Of a stretch of DNA of 64,000 bases, positions 1 to 13,500 are shown one piece after another (position 1 is the stretch's first letter; every line of letters begins with the position of its first letter). The DNA lies in assembly GCF_024713975.1 (NCBI RefSeq), contig NC_091108.1:8105001-8169000 (forward strand), given 5' to 3'. The position numbers and the translations under genes were made by a program. The stretch comes from Paralichthys olivaceus. Taxonomy: Eukaryota; Chordata; Actinopteri; Pleuronectiformes; Paralichthyidae. Below the pieces are notes generated by a model. The model saw nothing but the letters and a program-made list of their open reading frames with translations, was not told the origin of the DNA and did not search any database.

Positions 1-2180
1 TTTATCAAATCACTTTTAAAATCTAATTTAGTTTTGCCTCCAACACTTGCTGGTGCCTAAAGTTAGAACCAACCAAAGACAATCACCTTTTGTTTACTCA
101 AAAGGCGGAAACGGTGCAGCTTTTACTGCTACGCTAATTAATGTTCACAACCTGCAGCTACAACCTGAAAATGAGAATTGCATTGGATGTGATGAGGTCT
201 TAAAATATGAAGCTAACACTAGGGGAGCTTACCTCTTATATTTTACTAGTTACTACAGAGTTCTCAAAAGAGGACATAGCTTATTTCTAGATATTTTGAA
301 AACTAACCTTTCGTCCAAATGCAAACGTACAAACTACAATTTTGGAAACACAAGCACATCAAGTCCAGGAGAACGAATGGCACTCAAAGAACGCATGCCT
401 CTGCCAAGGGCCAACAGTCCACATATGAAACCACATCTTTAACTGGATCCCCCCCCCCCGAGTCATAATGAGGAGGAAAAATGTGATGGGGGAAACAACA
501 GGGAAGTCGATGTGTGAGTGAAGAACACGGGCCAGCTGCTCACTAGATCAGCTTCAGCAGGGGTATCTCACTCTATCACCACTGCATCGCTGCACACATC
601 ACATAGATGGAGAGAGGCTGCATCAATCAAACACCACACAACAGGGAGCTCAAGCTTTACACCCCTTGGGGAAAACTTTGGAGACTGTGTCAAAATGCAA
701 CAGAATATCAACAAATGAGCCTTGGGTGAGACCACATTTTGAGTGTAGAAATAAATAAATAAAACATCCAGACTCCCTGATGATACCGATCAGTTCACTT
801 CCCTACCATGCTTAAACAAGTGGGTACTCTCTTAAGGAGAAAAACAAACTATAGAGTGAGGAGGATGGCTAGAAAATAAACAAGTCCAGGTTTGCTTCCA
901 ACGGGCTTCAGTGAGCTGAGCAGAGATGATATGCATGGATCTATCCCTGCAACACATGGCTGATGAAAAAACTGATAAATAGAAGGAATAGATGCAGCCG
1001 TCTGTTCTTTCAGCACTGGGAACGACACTGTGGGGTCAGCTGATGCAAATCTGCATTTCATTATTAACATCTGAGGTCTACAGTGTCAAATGAAGCTGGA
1101 AGAACCAAACACACAACATAAATAAATTACCTGTGGCTTCAGTGAATTGGGTCACAAAATAAAACTATGTTCTCCACTTGGATCTAGATGTGAAGGACAC
1201 AGCTCACTAAAAATGAGAGCTAAAATGCAGCTTGAGAAAGATGCAGCTCACAGCAGCTACTGTGTGTGCACTCATTTGGGAAAAGAAGACACAGTGAGGA
1301 AGAGTGGAGGGCGTCATGCCAAATGTGGGGGATAGATTGGTTAAGGAGACGTGAGCTGCATATGTTGTTTGTTCTGCAGAGAGCTGGAGGTAAATTATAA
1401 AGCCAAAAATAATGAAGTCCAATCAAACCAGCAGGCTACACTGTGCCTTTTCTGATGTTAGGACTGCTGCAGAGCAAGTTTTCACTTGCAGCTGCAGCCC
1501 ACAGCTCTACTTTTCAAGTATTGTTTCACAGTGAAGTAGCAATTGTAGCTTTTGCGCAAACAAAATCAATCATGTTTGAAAATCTCAAAATGTCTGAGGG
1601 GCTCCAAAAAGTAGATCAGGGTGCCTATCTGCTCTGCTTAAACTGTTGGTAAGTGATTTCAGATTTTATATTATTTATTTATTTTTGCCCACCCTCAGCA
1701 TTTAAGTTGAACTGATATTTAGATTTGACCTACTTTTTGTGCAAGGAAATGTAAATTATAAATGATAGAGAAGTGTTTTTTTTATATTTCTCATAAGAGG
1801 ATAAAACCATGGACCATGGACCATGGACGTATTTGCAGAAACACTGTCTAAGCCTTGGACCTTTGAGGCACCTAACTGATAACTGAGAGTCAACAAAGGC
1901 TAACAAATTTAATGACATCCCAGCTGTAATTTATGTATAGTCACGTTGTCTCAGACATGTGAGGAGAGAATTACAGTAGTCCAAATGAGAGAAAATGAAA
2001 GCATGTATGACAGTCTATAGAGCTCTCACTGGAGAAAACGAGACAATGTTCGAGAGACTCGTGAGCTCCGAAAACCAAGACTGGAAAACTGTGTAAACAA
2101 GGTGATGTCAATATTTTCACAGTTTGTGATTTGTTTCAGGACAAACAGCAATTACCTTCTCTTATTCATATTTCATTTGA
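1..2180. other. No gene recognised; intronic or intergenic DNA
   Basis: No reading frame here resembles a known protein, and the open frames are short and uncorroborated. Small visible features are a run of 11 C at 449-459 and three tandem copies of the 7-mer ACCATGG at 1806-1826. Being on the 3' side of the minus-strand ASIC first exon, the stretch probably belongs to that gene's first intron, but this cannot be shown from the window. Confidence 0.5.
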
Positions 2181-2189
2181 AGTTTTGAG

Positions 2190-2960
2190 CTATCCAGAAT
2201 TTTCAGTCAAGGGTGCAGTCCTGGAGAATACTAATCTGACTGGGGCCATTGAAGTTAAAAGACAGATACAATAGTGTGTTATCTACATAGTAATGGAAAC
2301 TGACATAATACTTGTGGATGACAGGCCCGAGGGATATCATGTAAAGTATTAACAAGAGAGGTCCAAGGACAGGCCCCTGAAGAACCCCATAGGTCATCTT
2401 GACAGAGAGATGACAGGGACTTGCCAAAGGCTAAAAGCTTTTCGAGCATCAGCAGCAATCAGAGTTGTCACTGTCGTGTCGTTGGCCCTAAAATATCTCT
2501 TGGAGTTCATTCGTGTTTAAAAAAAAAAGCTGCAAATTATTCAAAATCAATTTTTTCAAAAACTTTGGAGAGAATGAGAAGGTATGAAACAGTGAGATGT
2601 TAATTAGAAGAGGATATATCTGGTATGTGGTCATAAGCCTATGAGTTATTATCCATAGATATTTTCCAAAGAACTCAAAGTGGATGATATTTTACAAAGA
2701 AAACATGTCCTGTGCAGGAGGAGCAAGGTTTATTCTGATTCTGGAGATTGGGTTGACAAACAAGGTTAAACATTCTTCACACATCTCGTGGGAGGAGTCA
2801 ATGTTGACATTTGGAGGAGCCTCTGTGGCACAATTAATTACATTGAACAAAGTCCTTGAGTTTCCTCTGTTCTTCCTGATAAGGTCTGAAACATATAACG
2901 CTTTGGCTTTTTTAACCTCTGCATTAAAAGTCTTCACCAAGAAATAAAATATCAAGGTGC
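2190..2960 (-). mobile_element. Decayed non-LTR retrotransposon (LINE), reverse-transcriptase fragment
   Basis: Read on the minus strand, 2955-2692 encodes a frame like the segment just before the polymerase core of fish LINEs (SDLI, then SSHEMCEE near its end). 2427-2203 encodes the core itself: GVLQGPVLGP at 2388-2359, the decayed form of the usual GVPQGSVLGP, then LYMISLG and FHYYVDNT, where intact elements have a YADD catalytic box. The stretch between the two blocks is too short for the missing polymerase domains and contains stops, so there is an internal deletion as well as point decay. The catalytic aspartate pair is broken (YVDN), so this is a dead copy. The family is probably L2/CR1- or Rex-like; the clade is not certain. 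Confidence 0.8.
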
Positions 2961-4490
2961 ACTGTCAATTTAGAGGCTTCTCACTTCTGCTCTGCTCTAC
3001 AACAGTCCCTCTTCCGGGCACGTATGCTGTAGTTTATCTATAGCAAAGAAACTCTGTTGGGTTCTTTCAGCTTGAATAGAAGAACTATTGGCCAATATTT
3101 GGGCAGTATAATTAAAATCTTTTAAAACTGTGTCAACATTTTGATGTAGTCAATGTTGACTGAGGACAGAAAAGCTGTTAAATGAGTTGCAGACTAAGAA
3201 ACAAATGTTGAAGACCATGCTTGTTTAGGTTGGGATTATTTTGGAATTGTTCAAGAAAGCCAGACATGGATTAATATGGTCTGTAGATTAACATGGTACT
3301 GTGTATATTCAAATCTTCAATTCAGTGATCAGTTTGGCTGTTGTTCATAAAAATATCAATAGCATATCATAGAAAAGTAAAATTTGGAGGTTACATCATG
3401 GCAAATAAAAGATTTGTTGGAGAGGGACTGCAAACCAAAGTTACCAAAGTGCCCAAATCGAAAAGTAATATTACATTATATGGATTTCTCTGTGCACATG
3501 ATCCTCTAAATGCAAAATTTTAATTAAACTGCACACAAGGGGGAGCTAATGACTCTACAGGCCTGGATGAGATGGTCACAACATAATGAGGAAAAGCAAA
3601 AAGTCCACCTGCTGATGGAAACTGGAAGTGACCGTCATCAGGCCAATTTAGTTAGCTCGACATGTAGCAGGTGATAGTCCTGCTGTTGAGTGTTTAAACT
3701 CTATAATGGTGGGCTGTCACACTTTCATCTACTCCCAAATGTTTTTAAAAATGTAACCAGATTAGAATTTATTCAGTAATATCACAGATGTGAACAGGAA
3801 GCAAGAAACAGTGATCTCTGATTGGTCAGCACCAGCTTTTAGTCAATAGATTGCACATGCAGCAAAAATAATAAATGGAATATGATAAGAATATGAGGCC
3901 AGTTGCTTCATGTTCAGTACCAAGGTAGCCAGCTTGGTTGTAATATTGCATAAATACTATGTAGTACAAAAAAGACATGTCATTTGTCGTTATGTATATT
4001 AACAAGCTACATAAAAGCCTTACAAGCCGTGTATTCAAACCCATAATGGGTTTACGTGGGAATATGAAGGCGTTTGATGCCCCTGAGAATAGAGATTTTA
4101 TCAATACCAGTTCAATAATAACTGCAATTCCCAAGGATACTTTCATTCTGCAACTGAAAATCCTTGTCCTTCCTAGAAGAAACAAAGAAAATGCTCACTG
4201 GGGAGGCATGAATTCATACTGTTGAACACTTGGCCTCAAATTTATCCAATTTCAACCATAAGATGGTTTACAGCATATATCCCTTAGCCTCTGTCGTTCA
4301 TGCACATGCATGCAAAGCACAGCCTCATGAAATAATTAAAGGAGATAATGACAGAATGGACCTGAATGCTAAATTAATTCCCTCTTTTAGTTTGCTAAGA
4401 CCAGCCGAGCTTCCTTTTAACTCAGGGAAGGTTCAAAATGCTCTCTGATGCACCGACTTAAAAGACAGGTTGGATTTTTTTTAAATGCTC
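2961..4490. other. No gene recognised
   Basis: AT-rich sequence with only short unsupported frames. The 119-codon frame at 3826-4185 (minus) is rich in hydrophobic residues and has no recognisable motif. I see no splice-bounded exon, RNA gene or clear repeat. Confidence 0.4.
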
Positions 4491-4499
4491 TGGATGTAA

Positions 4500-4690
4500 C
4501 ATGGTTCGCTGTGTGAGTGTGTGCGTGCGTGCGTGTTATAATTTCTGTGCTACGTGCATATGTGCGTGGGAGGCTGCGTTGCATTGTGTATTTGTGTGTA
4601 TCGCTGTGTGTACAAAGGAGTGGGTTGATAAGTGCATGCATTGGAATGTGTTGCTGTGTGTCAATGTCAGTCTGTGTGTACACACAACAT
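4500..4690. repeat. Degenerate TG-rich simple repeat
   Basis: The plus strand is dominated by GTGTG/GTGCG words with interruptions. This makes overlapping Cys/Val-rich frames on the plus strand and Thr/His-rich frames on the minus strand. They are by-products of the repeat, not genes. Confidence 0.7.
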
Positions 4691-7600
4691 TTACTTGCTC
4701 TTCCAATGACTGAATTTGACCTTTCAACATCGTCCAAACCTCAGAACAGTTAAAAGATCCTGGAAATTGTCACAGAGATCAGTTTTCTCATTTCCCCTTT
4801 TATGCTCCTCTGGGTTTTCTGCCTGACCCTTTTCTCCCTGGCTACAACAGAATGAGTTGACCTCCTGCACCATGAAACTTCTCTGCTGAAACTTATCAAC
4901 TCGAGTGAATGATAATTAATGAATGCAGCCCCTCCGATGTTAATAATGCAGTCCACAGCAGAGCAAACAATATTCATATCTATATCTGTACGATGACAGC
5001 CATGCTCCACTGCTTGTAATTGTGTCCAGGGAACACAGCAAGTGATTGTCATGTAGAAACGCAGCACAACCGATGTAAATTAATCACAAGCAGCAGAACT
5101 CTGCAACCCTCCTCCCCTCTCCACTGCTGCACAAGCCCACCAGCAGGACATCTACCCAACAAGTTATTAATAGAAAATATATAAAGCACCAAACAGACCA
5201 TTTTAACAGGTTCATCAAACTCAAAGAACTCAGCAATGATGCAGCAACTGAAATAATTAACTGCTCAGTTCCACTTTCCTCCAATGAGAATTCTTTTTTT
5301 TACTTTGCACCAAAAGTTTTGTGGATTTAGACCTTTTTTATATACAGTCTATGTTTTGAACAGTTGGTTGAACAATAAACTTGCACACTAGCTTGAGCTG
5401 TGGGACACTAGAAGTTTTCAGACACAAACTACAGAAAATGTCCAAACAACTAGTTCCGGATATTCCCCGGAGTTTGCCTTTCACCATATGAGCAACACAG
5501 CAGGAGACTGTGTGAGTCAAACGCGTTCCACTTTCCAAATCTTCATCTGTTTCTTCATGGAGTATGTATAGATCCTTTATATTTGCATTTATATATTTTC
5601 AGTTTTTCATCCGTCGCATTTTAGAAACATTGTAAACACGCTCAGTCACTCTCTTTGAATCCTTCTGACATTTTTCTGCTGAATTCTCAAACAGGTTCCC
5701 TCTGATATTCTCTGGATATTCTACATGGGAGCTGCTAGGAGAAACTCTGGAGATTATCCAGAGCAACTGACACATCTAGCCTCGCTGCTATTAACACAGA
5801 GTCTTACATTGGCCGTTCAGATAATCATGAGAGTTATAGGCTATAGAGCAATAGGCGACAGCAGTGCATTTTATTATTGGACAGTATTGGACAACTACTG
5901 TCCAAGAAAAGCAAACTGACTGTTATAAGTATTTGTAAAATAAAGGTATCCAGTTTGTCTCTTGTAAATACTTTGCAATTGGCTTTGGACCAAGATAAGA
6001 AACAAATCTTAAATGCTATTAAGTGTGTTGGAATATCTCCATGAAATAAAAACACTGCAGAAAATAACAATATACACTGAAGTCAATTTTCCCTTGGCAC
6101 AGCAGTGTCAGTGTGTGAATTGGCTGTGACTGTTAACAATACCCCTGTGAAATCTGTATACATTAATAATGAGCTCTGTCCAGCCTTACTCCTCCCTATC
6201 AGCTGTTCATTGAGTTAAAGAGGATAAACAAAACTCAGTCAGTCTACAAACAAGACCTTTTAAACTCCAGCATGTTGTCAGCTGAGTAACTGCCACTCTG
6301 TCTCATCAGGACCACGCAGGAAAACTTAAGCCGAGGGAGACATTAAAAGATTCAAGTGTTTTAATACCTGTGTTGTTTTCTGAGGCTCAGTCAATATTCC
6401 ACTTGGCTTTATCTAAACTTGCGGAATGCCTTGGGCTGACTGATGTTCCTATTTTATCCACTGAAAGTAATTCAAGGCTCCAAGTTTCACAGAATCTGGA
6501 CTCATGGATGGACCGGGAACAAGCCCTTGAATACAAAATTAAAAAGAATTTCCCAAAGAACTATTTTTCAAAATTCTGCACACAAGTAATAACTTTAAGA
6601 ATTTGAAATAACCCCTCACATACTTCAAAAATCAGCGTAATAGAGCAGACAAATCTCTCTCAGCTGTTAATCTGGTGCGAGGAGGAGAAAAGTAACCGAA
6701 ATACAAAATGAAAAGTATTTCTTACTAAGCTTTTTTAAATTTCCTGACAGGACGGCAACAAAACAATAACTAAACCTCTGTATTTCCATAGTTGCTGGTC
6801 TGCAGTTGATGACTTCACAGAAACATCCTACACTAAAATGTGAAGCCGCCCTCTCAGCAGTTTTGACTGTGATTGCAGGAGACAGTCCTGTCCTGAAGAG
6901 GAATAGTAAGAAGGTACAAGTGGCAATGAAATTGGCTGCCACAAGAGACATCGATTTCCTGATGCGTTTCAAACCACCAGCAGAGAATAAATACAGTAAT
7001 ATCACAGAGACATCTGAAAGGATGATCTAGAGAACGGCTTCGTTTAAACACAGGCCTGCCTGTGAATCGAATTGTGCTCTTTTCATTTTTTAAAAACAAA
7101 ATATGTTTTATATACAGTATATATATTTGCCTCACATGAATGCACAAGCATAGATCTCACTCCCACTTGGAAGCAAAGTCTATTTTGGTTAAGTATAAAA
7201 AATGTCACTGAACAAAACAAAACTTTCGAGTCAACAGAAAGAGAGCTCCCTTTAATTCAGGGAACTTAACAGACAAAAATTATGTTTTTTATATAGTAGT
7301 AATACTACTGTAATTCAATATTTGAAATGTTAATTCAGTAAGCAATTTACTAAGCCTAATCTTCAGGAGCTGAATCCAGCTTGCCTGCCGAGGACAGTAA
7401 ATTCTTCACGGATGGCCACAAACCACCTGGCACATGCAGAGCACTAGTCATTGACCGGCAGCCCCTGACCACCGACGCAAGTAGGATTTCCCCCGAGAGC
7501 ACAGTCCTCCTGTCTTTTAAATCGGGTTTCAACTATAAAAACCTCTCCATCCCGTGGTTTAGTTATCAGCATTATCTACAGGATGTGTGCCTGCACAAAC

Positions 7601-9712
7601 AAACTCTCAATCTGAAGATGCAGCTTTCTCTCTCAAAGGGGATGGGAGGATGACTGAGAGTCGATAGCACCCCCCCATCCTCCTGCAAATCACCTACAGA
7701 GTATATTAGCCCACTACTGTATCCTGTATCTTTCTGCATCCTATAGCCAGTGGTTTTACATTGCTGGACAATCTACCTTCTGCATCATTGAAGTCAGAAT
7801 CAGTGTATAGACAAAGTGCTCACTACAGGAACACAGGACCCTGAATGCCCCCCCCCACACACACAGCCTCAGGTTTGTTTTAAAAAACAAACCTGTTTAT
7901 TTCAAACTGCCTCCATCAACTATAAAACCTGTTTGATGAACTCCCCTGCCATGATCATCTGTCAGTATAAGTTATTAGTTTTTCCATGTACAAGCAGTGA
8001 ACTACCTCCTCCTGAATGACGTCTGTCCCCGCCTGTCTGTTTGTCTCTGTGTTTACTGTACCTCTCTCTCCCTTCCTCCCCATCCATCTCCATCAAAGCT
8101 GTGACAGCAGTAGGGAGCTATCCCACTCCCGTGTGATCAAGCGTTACCACTTCATCTTGTACGTCAGCAAAAGTGGAACAACTTTGAGGTCGTATACTAT
8201 TTTCTTTGGCTGCAATTAGCCGAGCACCCTGCTGGGCTAACTGCTACACAAGTGTGCACTCCACATTTTAAGATTGCTGACAAAATATTTTGCAGAGTGA
8301 AAAACATTAACTTAAACAAGGACTGTGGCTGGTAATATATCTGCTTTACAGAAGCTGGAGCTCTCAAAGGGGAACATAATTCTTACTGGTTACGAAAATT
8401 GATTTAAACATATGTAGCTCTGGAGTGTATAGCATTCATTCACCCGTGGTCTGTGCTCAAAGTATTTTAGCAAGCATAAAAAAAATAACTCATCATCGTC
8501 CTACAAAAGGTGAGGCGGTCACTTCAGTTTCCTGCCAAGAAACAGACAGGGAAGAAAGCTCATAAAGTCTGTGTTGTAGCCCAGTAATGAACTCAGAAAA
8601 ACAACTGGCTGCAGGTACAATAGATTCCACTGCTATGCCATAATATGACATGATTGTACACCTGAGTGGTCTGCAAGTGTTTTCATGTCCTTGAAGGCAT
8701 CACATCCATAGTCTCAGCGCCTGTCTGCTACAAACACAACAATCAACAGCAGATAGAAACCTCTGTCGACTCACACAGGGAAAAGCTTTTAGTGTAACAC
8801 ATCTTGTAGGTCGGCTATGTTCAATATAACAGCCTATCAACTGTTTTCAGGATGCCTTGAGAATCTTGAGACCTTGACTTCAGAAAAGCGTCGAGCACAA
8901 GTGCACTGATGAATTAGTGGCCCCACAGGAGAAGTCACCTCCTCCACTGCTGTGTACCTAGAGTCGGTATTTGACTGTGAAAAAGCAATTAGGTGAGTTA
9001 ATATGCAATGGACTTGACTCTTTAACCCAGTGTAAATGTGTGACAAATACTGTGGAAATATTTGGTTACACAGATACTATTGACAAAAAGATTTATGGGG
9101 GAACTAAATCCCTTTGCTCGTCCATCAACAACAGAGGCCGCTACACTCTGCCCTTTTAAGTCCCTTGAAACTCTCACCTTGGGGAGTGTGATAGTTGAAA
9201 TGACAACATTCGCACAAATACTGTATGCATTGAAACAAGTGGACTTTTGTAATGAAAAAACACAGCTGTACAATGAAAGCGTTCAGTTTTTAACCGGTGT
9301 CAACATGCACAGGCGCTGCCATATTTACATATTATTCAAGCCATCTGTCGGTAGTTGTACAATCATCAAAAGGTCCGTCCAGTGCAGTGGCCAGCAAATG
9401 CCCATGAAATATTATCACTTGATCATGAAAACACCTCAGTCACAGAGCAGCCCTGCAGCGGTCGCAGAAACCTTCCTGAAATCAAAACGAAGAGCCTCCT
9501 GACACAGCCAGGTCACCGACTTAAAGAACGTCTCTGTAAACAGAGCGAAGCCTGAGGTCAGGCTGACAGAACAGACGCAACCATTACTGCGTCTGGGTGT
9601 GTCACAGCCTCTCATAAATATCTTCACTGCACCACAGCAGGATGAGAGAGTGTGTAACAAACCATACACTTCAGCAACACTAGGCTTCGAGTATCATTCT
9701 GCTCATGCACAA

Positions 9713-9729
9713 ACACACACACACACACA
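9713..9729. repeat. (AC)n microsatellite
   Basis: An uninterrupted AC dinucleotide run of about 17 nt. It is a common simple repeat, probably length-polymorphic. Confidence 0.9.
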
Positions 9730-10774
9730 TACAATTGTGCTGCAATCACTACAGTTCCAAATGTAATCACTAATGCTCGTTTTTTGTCTCTGCTCTTGTG
9801 TCCCCTTTGCTATTTTAATTTTAATTCTCTTCCTAATCCCACCTGCAGCAGCTCAAGCAATAACGTATGTTCAACACCAGTCCACACTGCTGCAATATAG
9901 CGAGAGACTTGGAGATAAAAAATCTCCAGCAGCTTTGTGCAGTATGTTTGTGTTTCAGTAATGAACAAAGGGACAATGCAGCTGCCTTGTCATTTGCTCA
10001 CTCATGCTGCTCTCTGTCTGACACTGTTCATGAACAACGGGACGCAGATCCAGTGAAGTGCTCTGGGATTCTCACACTGGTGTGGATCCACGACTGATCT
10101 TCGATTTCTGAATACATGGCAGATGCTTGAGGGCACAATGGATTCAGCCAGATATTGATTTCTGTGACAATGCAGTTGTGTTTGCAGTTTAAGCTCAATG
10201 AGAGTAAAAATAGAACCGTTACTAATATATTAGTGAAGCTTAATAAAGGTATAGCAAGACGACTCATGTCCAAATCCACCCTGTGTGGTCATTCTATGGG
10301 CTAGAGCTAATAAAGAATTAAAAAAGGACTGGTGCATCTTGTGATTTTGCTTGAAATGTGAGATACATAAAGACCTTTATTAGACACCCAGCACCTCTAG
10401 TAATCAAAGAGGCATGTGTTCAGTGCTCAGATCCAGCTGAGGCCGGCTGGAGAGTCAATCACATGCAGCAGCTCCATGACGGATTATGTGTATTCTTTGT
10501 TCCCCCGGTAAGGAGTGGTGCTCCCTGCCCAGGGAGCAGTGTGCCCTGCATTTTTCTGTCTTGACATGAATGTGCAGTTTGACTTCGTTTAACATAGCAC
10601 ACAGTCTGGACTGGGAGGAGAAGCGTGTGACTCATCACGCCTTCTTGTGAGGACGCTGAAAACTATGGAGTAACGTGTGGGTCTTCACCCAGTTGCACAC
10701 TAATATCTGCCTGAGAGAAATTACAACCCATGCAGAGAAATGATTACCCAGCAGTATACTTTATATTAATAGGA

Positions 10775-10811
10775 GCTACCCAGCAGTAAACCGTATATAC
10801 TGCAGGGTAGC
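10775..10811. repeat. Short perfect-looking hairpin
   Basis: A 14-nt left arm (GCTACCCAGCAGTA) and a 14-nt right arm (TACTGCAGGGTAGC) are complementary at 13 of 14 positions around a 9-nt loop. A partial extra copy of the left arm (TACCCAGCAGTATA) lies just before it at 10745-10758, so it may be a local duplication inside an old repeat. Confidence 0.65.
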
Positions 10812-13189
10812 TTAACCTATAATCTGTCATGCAGACTTCAGAGTAACCTGCAACAAATCTGTGTACGGATAAAAAAAAAAAAAAGGAAAGTCAGAGTAAG
10901 GGATCAGTTGAATAATTCCAAAACTTGATTTTGTTCACTGCATGTTTGTATTTAATATGTTGACTGAATGAAAATATTGAATTCCTTATGTATATATTAT
11001 ATTTTGTATTAATAACCTGAATCTGCAAATTGGTAACTAAAGTAGGCGCAGAATTTTATTGGAATATGATACTGGTAAAAGACCAACATCTGTTTCTTCA
11101 AGCATTTTTGTTTCTAACAATTTCAAATGAAAAGAAAAATATCATCATATCAAATTCATATTAAAAAAATATATTTCTGCTATGTTTTATTAGTCAGACA
11201 GAAACCTTCACCAACTCCAGTGAGCTTAACTGCCAGTTATGTTTCATATTATTCAGTGAACTGAACTAAAAACATAAGGGAATCGTTTCTCACACAGTGA
11301 ACTGGAAAGTCAACTCATGACTCCGACCATCAAAATCAAATTGAATTTACCAAGATTTCTTCTACTGTCAGCATTGTTTCATACAGTTTGGTTTACTGTG
11401 ACCTAATGACTGCAGGTGGGCATTTTCATTTTAGTAATTGATAACAACTTTGATTAATAAATGATTTACCTTGAGTAACTCCAGTCACAAAAGGTTCACC
11501 CTTATAATGTAAATGAGGGTCTCTGTAAATAAATTGTAAATATTCAGCAACAGTTGGCAGGACAGGAGTTTGTGCTGAAGAACCTGGCGGCAGACTTGTC
11601 ACCTCTAAGCATACGGCTAATGTGCTGCTCTCACTGAAGACAGCAGGGCAAATTACAAACACTAATCAACAGCACACTTTTAACATGCTGCCATCGAAGG
11701 CAAACTCCTTCAGGCAATGACTGTTTGATTTAGGCAAATGTTATGACTGTTTAAATATCACATATGATTTGTATTCGCCATTCACACACACACCTAAAAA
11801 TAGGAGAAACATTAAAGGTGTAAGGGAGGAGAGCAGGGAATTTACTCGTAACGCCTTGGTGCCCGACGTTTGCTGAATCAATGAGATAAACGTGGGGGCT
11901 CTGAATGTCAGAGTTTACATTTAGAAGATTGAAGACTTAAATTTGGTCCCTGGGGACTGCTCTTAGGGAAATGTCCATTTAAAAAGGTCAGCCCCAACCC
12001 TTCTCATACTGAATAACCTTATGTCTTGTCCCTGTTTGGCTCCGGCCTCCTGTATCAAATGCGTGCAATTGACTTTAATTCCTTTGTTTAGTAAACGATT
12101 TCAGGAGCCAACAGATATCAGAAGTCTTTATTCATTCATTTTTAACTACTGGATGTCAGATTTAAGAATTATGGAGCAGCTTTTTCATTCAAAATGTTGT
12201 CCATCTCAATATGTACAATGCTTTCAATCAATGATGACCACAATTGGCCAACACATTTGTGAGGATGCTATTAAAAGTCAAACCATTTTTCTGCTTTATT
12301 AAATCCTGTAATTTAATCACACCTAAACAAAGAAAATTAGCGGAACACTTGGCTATGATACGCGGCTATTCATACAAGTCTGTGCCAGGGTCCTTACCGA
12401 GGTCTGATGGTGGGACTACAGCTTGATAAGGAAGCCTGGCTGCCTTATGGATGGGTCTCTGGCTTGGACTAGACGAACAACACAAGACCAGGTGGCAGTG
12501 CAGTAGGAGGCTCTTGGCAGGAGGCGGTTTTGTGAGACTGGAGGGGAGGAGAATGTTATCCTGCTGGCTGAGAGAGCCGTTTCTCGCCCCCTTGTACAAG
12601 ACGAGCACCATTCTGCCAGAACATGCCTGTGGCATGTGGGACTTTCACCAAGCCTGTAGGGAGGAAGCTGAACTTCAGAAATATGAAGTTTAGACTTTTA
12701 GCAAAGACGTCATGATTTTATTCTTTTGTTTTAGATGGCTAGTAATTGTTGATAGGTCTGAAATTATATTCCAATGTTAATGTTCCTATAATAGCTTGTT
12801 GATACAGGTCGCAAAACACGGCTTTCTAAACAAGTAGGGGCTCCAGGGAAAAAACCTCTGTTTCCCAGCATGTGACAGATGTGACAAGCAGCAAGTGTTC
12901 GAAGTGTACAATAAGAAGTACTTAGCACACACACAGAATGAACACTTAGCAATAACAATGTCTAAACAGAGGCGACAAGAAAAAACAAAAGGAAAACTAC
13001 ATCACATTATTGGTGCTACTAACTGACTAGGAAATGCAGAGCAAAAACTAGAGTATCAAAGACGCACCAACGCTAGTATCTCATGCACCAAACACAGTTT
13101 TGAGACATACAGCATACTGTTAGAATGAATTGATTTCAATCAATTCTAATGTCTTTAGAATGTTATCAGAAGCTGCTATCAGACATACA

Positions 13190-13500
13190 CTCATTTTCTT
13201 GATATTTTTCCAGAGGGACTATATGTGAGAGTGCAAATGTCCGAGTAGATGAAGTTTCTTACATGCGAGGGACACGATATTGGAAGAATGCACTTATCTG
13301 AAAAAAGTGGGGGGAGAAGAAGCCAATGAATGGCATGGTATGTATCTCAAGTTAAAAAGTCAACAAGATTCAAGAGCTTCTGGCGATAAAGTCTAACACT
13401 AACACTTCTTTCCGCTGAAAGACAAACTTCGGATATGTCTGGACCCAACCTTCCACATCATTTCCAGATTTTGTGTCTGAAGACTGTAATACAAAGTTCA
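13190..13500 (+). repeat. Dispersed repeat, family A, copy 1 (partial)
   Basis: Contains AAGATTCAAGAG followed by GGCGATAAAGTC, and later ATGTCTGGACCCAA with TTTCCAGA and TGTCTGA. The same words in the same order occur at 27.8-28.1 kb, which identifies a diverged interspersed repeat. I recall very similar sequence from other fish genomes, but cannot assign a transposon class. Confidence 0.5.

Larger units (their letters stand above)
4716..13180. other. No gene recognised; scattered repeat fragments
   Basis: No reading frame in this stretch matches a protein family I know. It holds a fragment resembling the end of a fold-back repeat at 5330-5353, an (AC)n run at 9713-9729, a hairpin at 10775-10811, and a slightly GC-richer segment open on both strands at 12366-12693. 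The part from about 5400 to 5770 shares short words (AATGTCC, and GGAGATT with CCAGAG) with the repeat family at 13.2 and 27.5 kb and may be another decayed copy. The rest is plain AT-rich DNA. Confidence 0.4.

Noticed and set aside
4417-4753. Cysteine-rich small secreted-protein-like frames
   Set aside because: They arise from the TG-rich simple repeat; overlapping frames on both strands have the same look.
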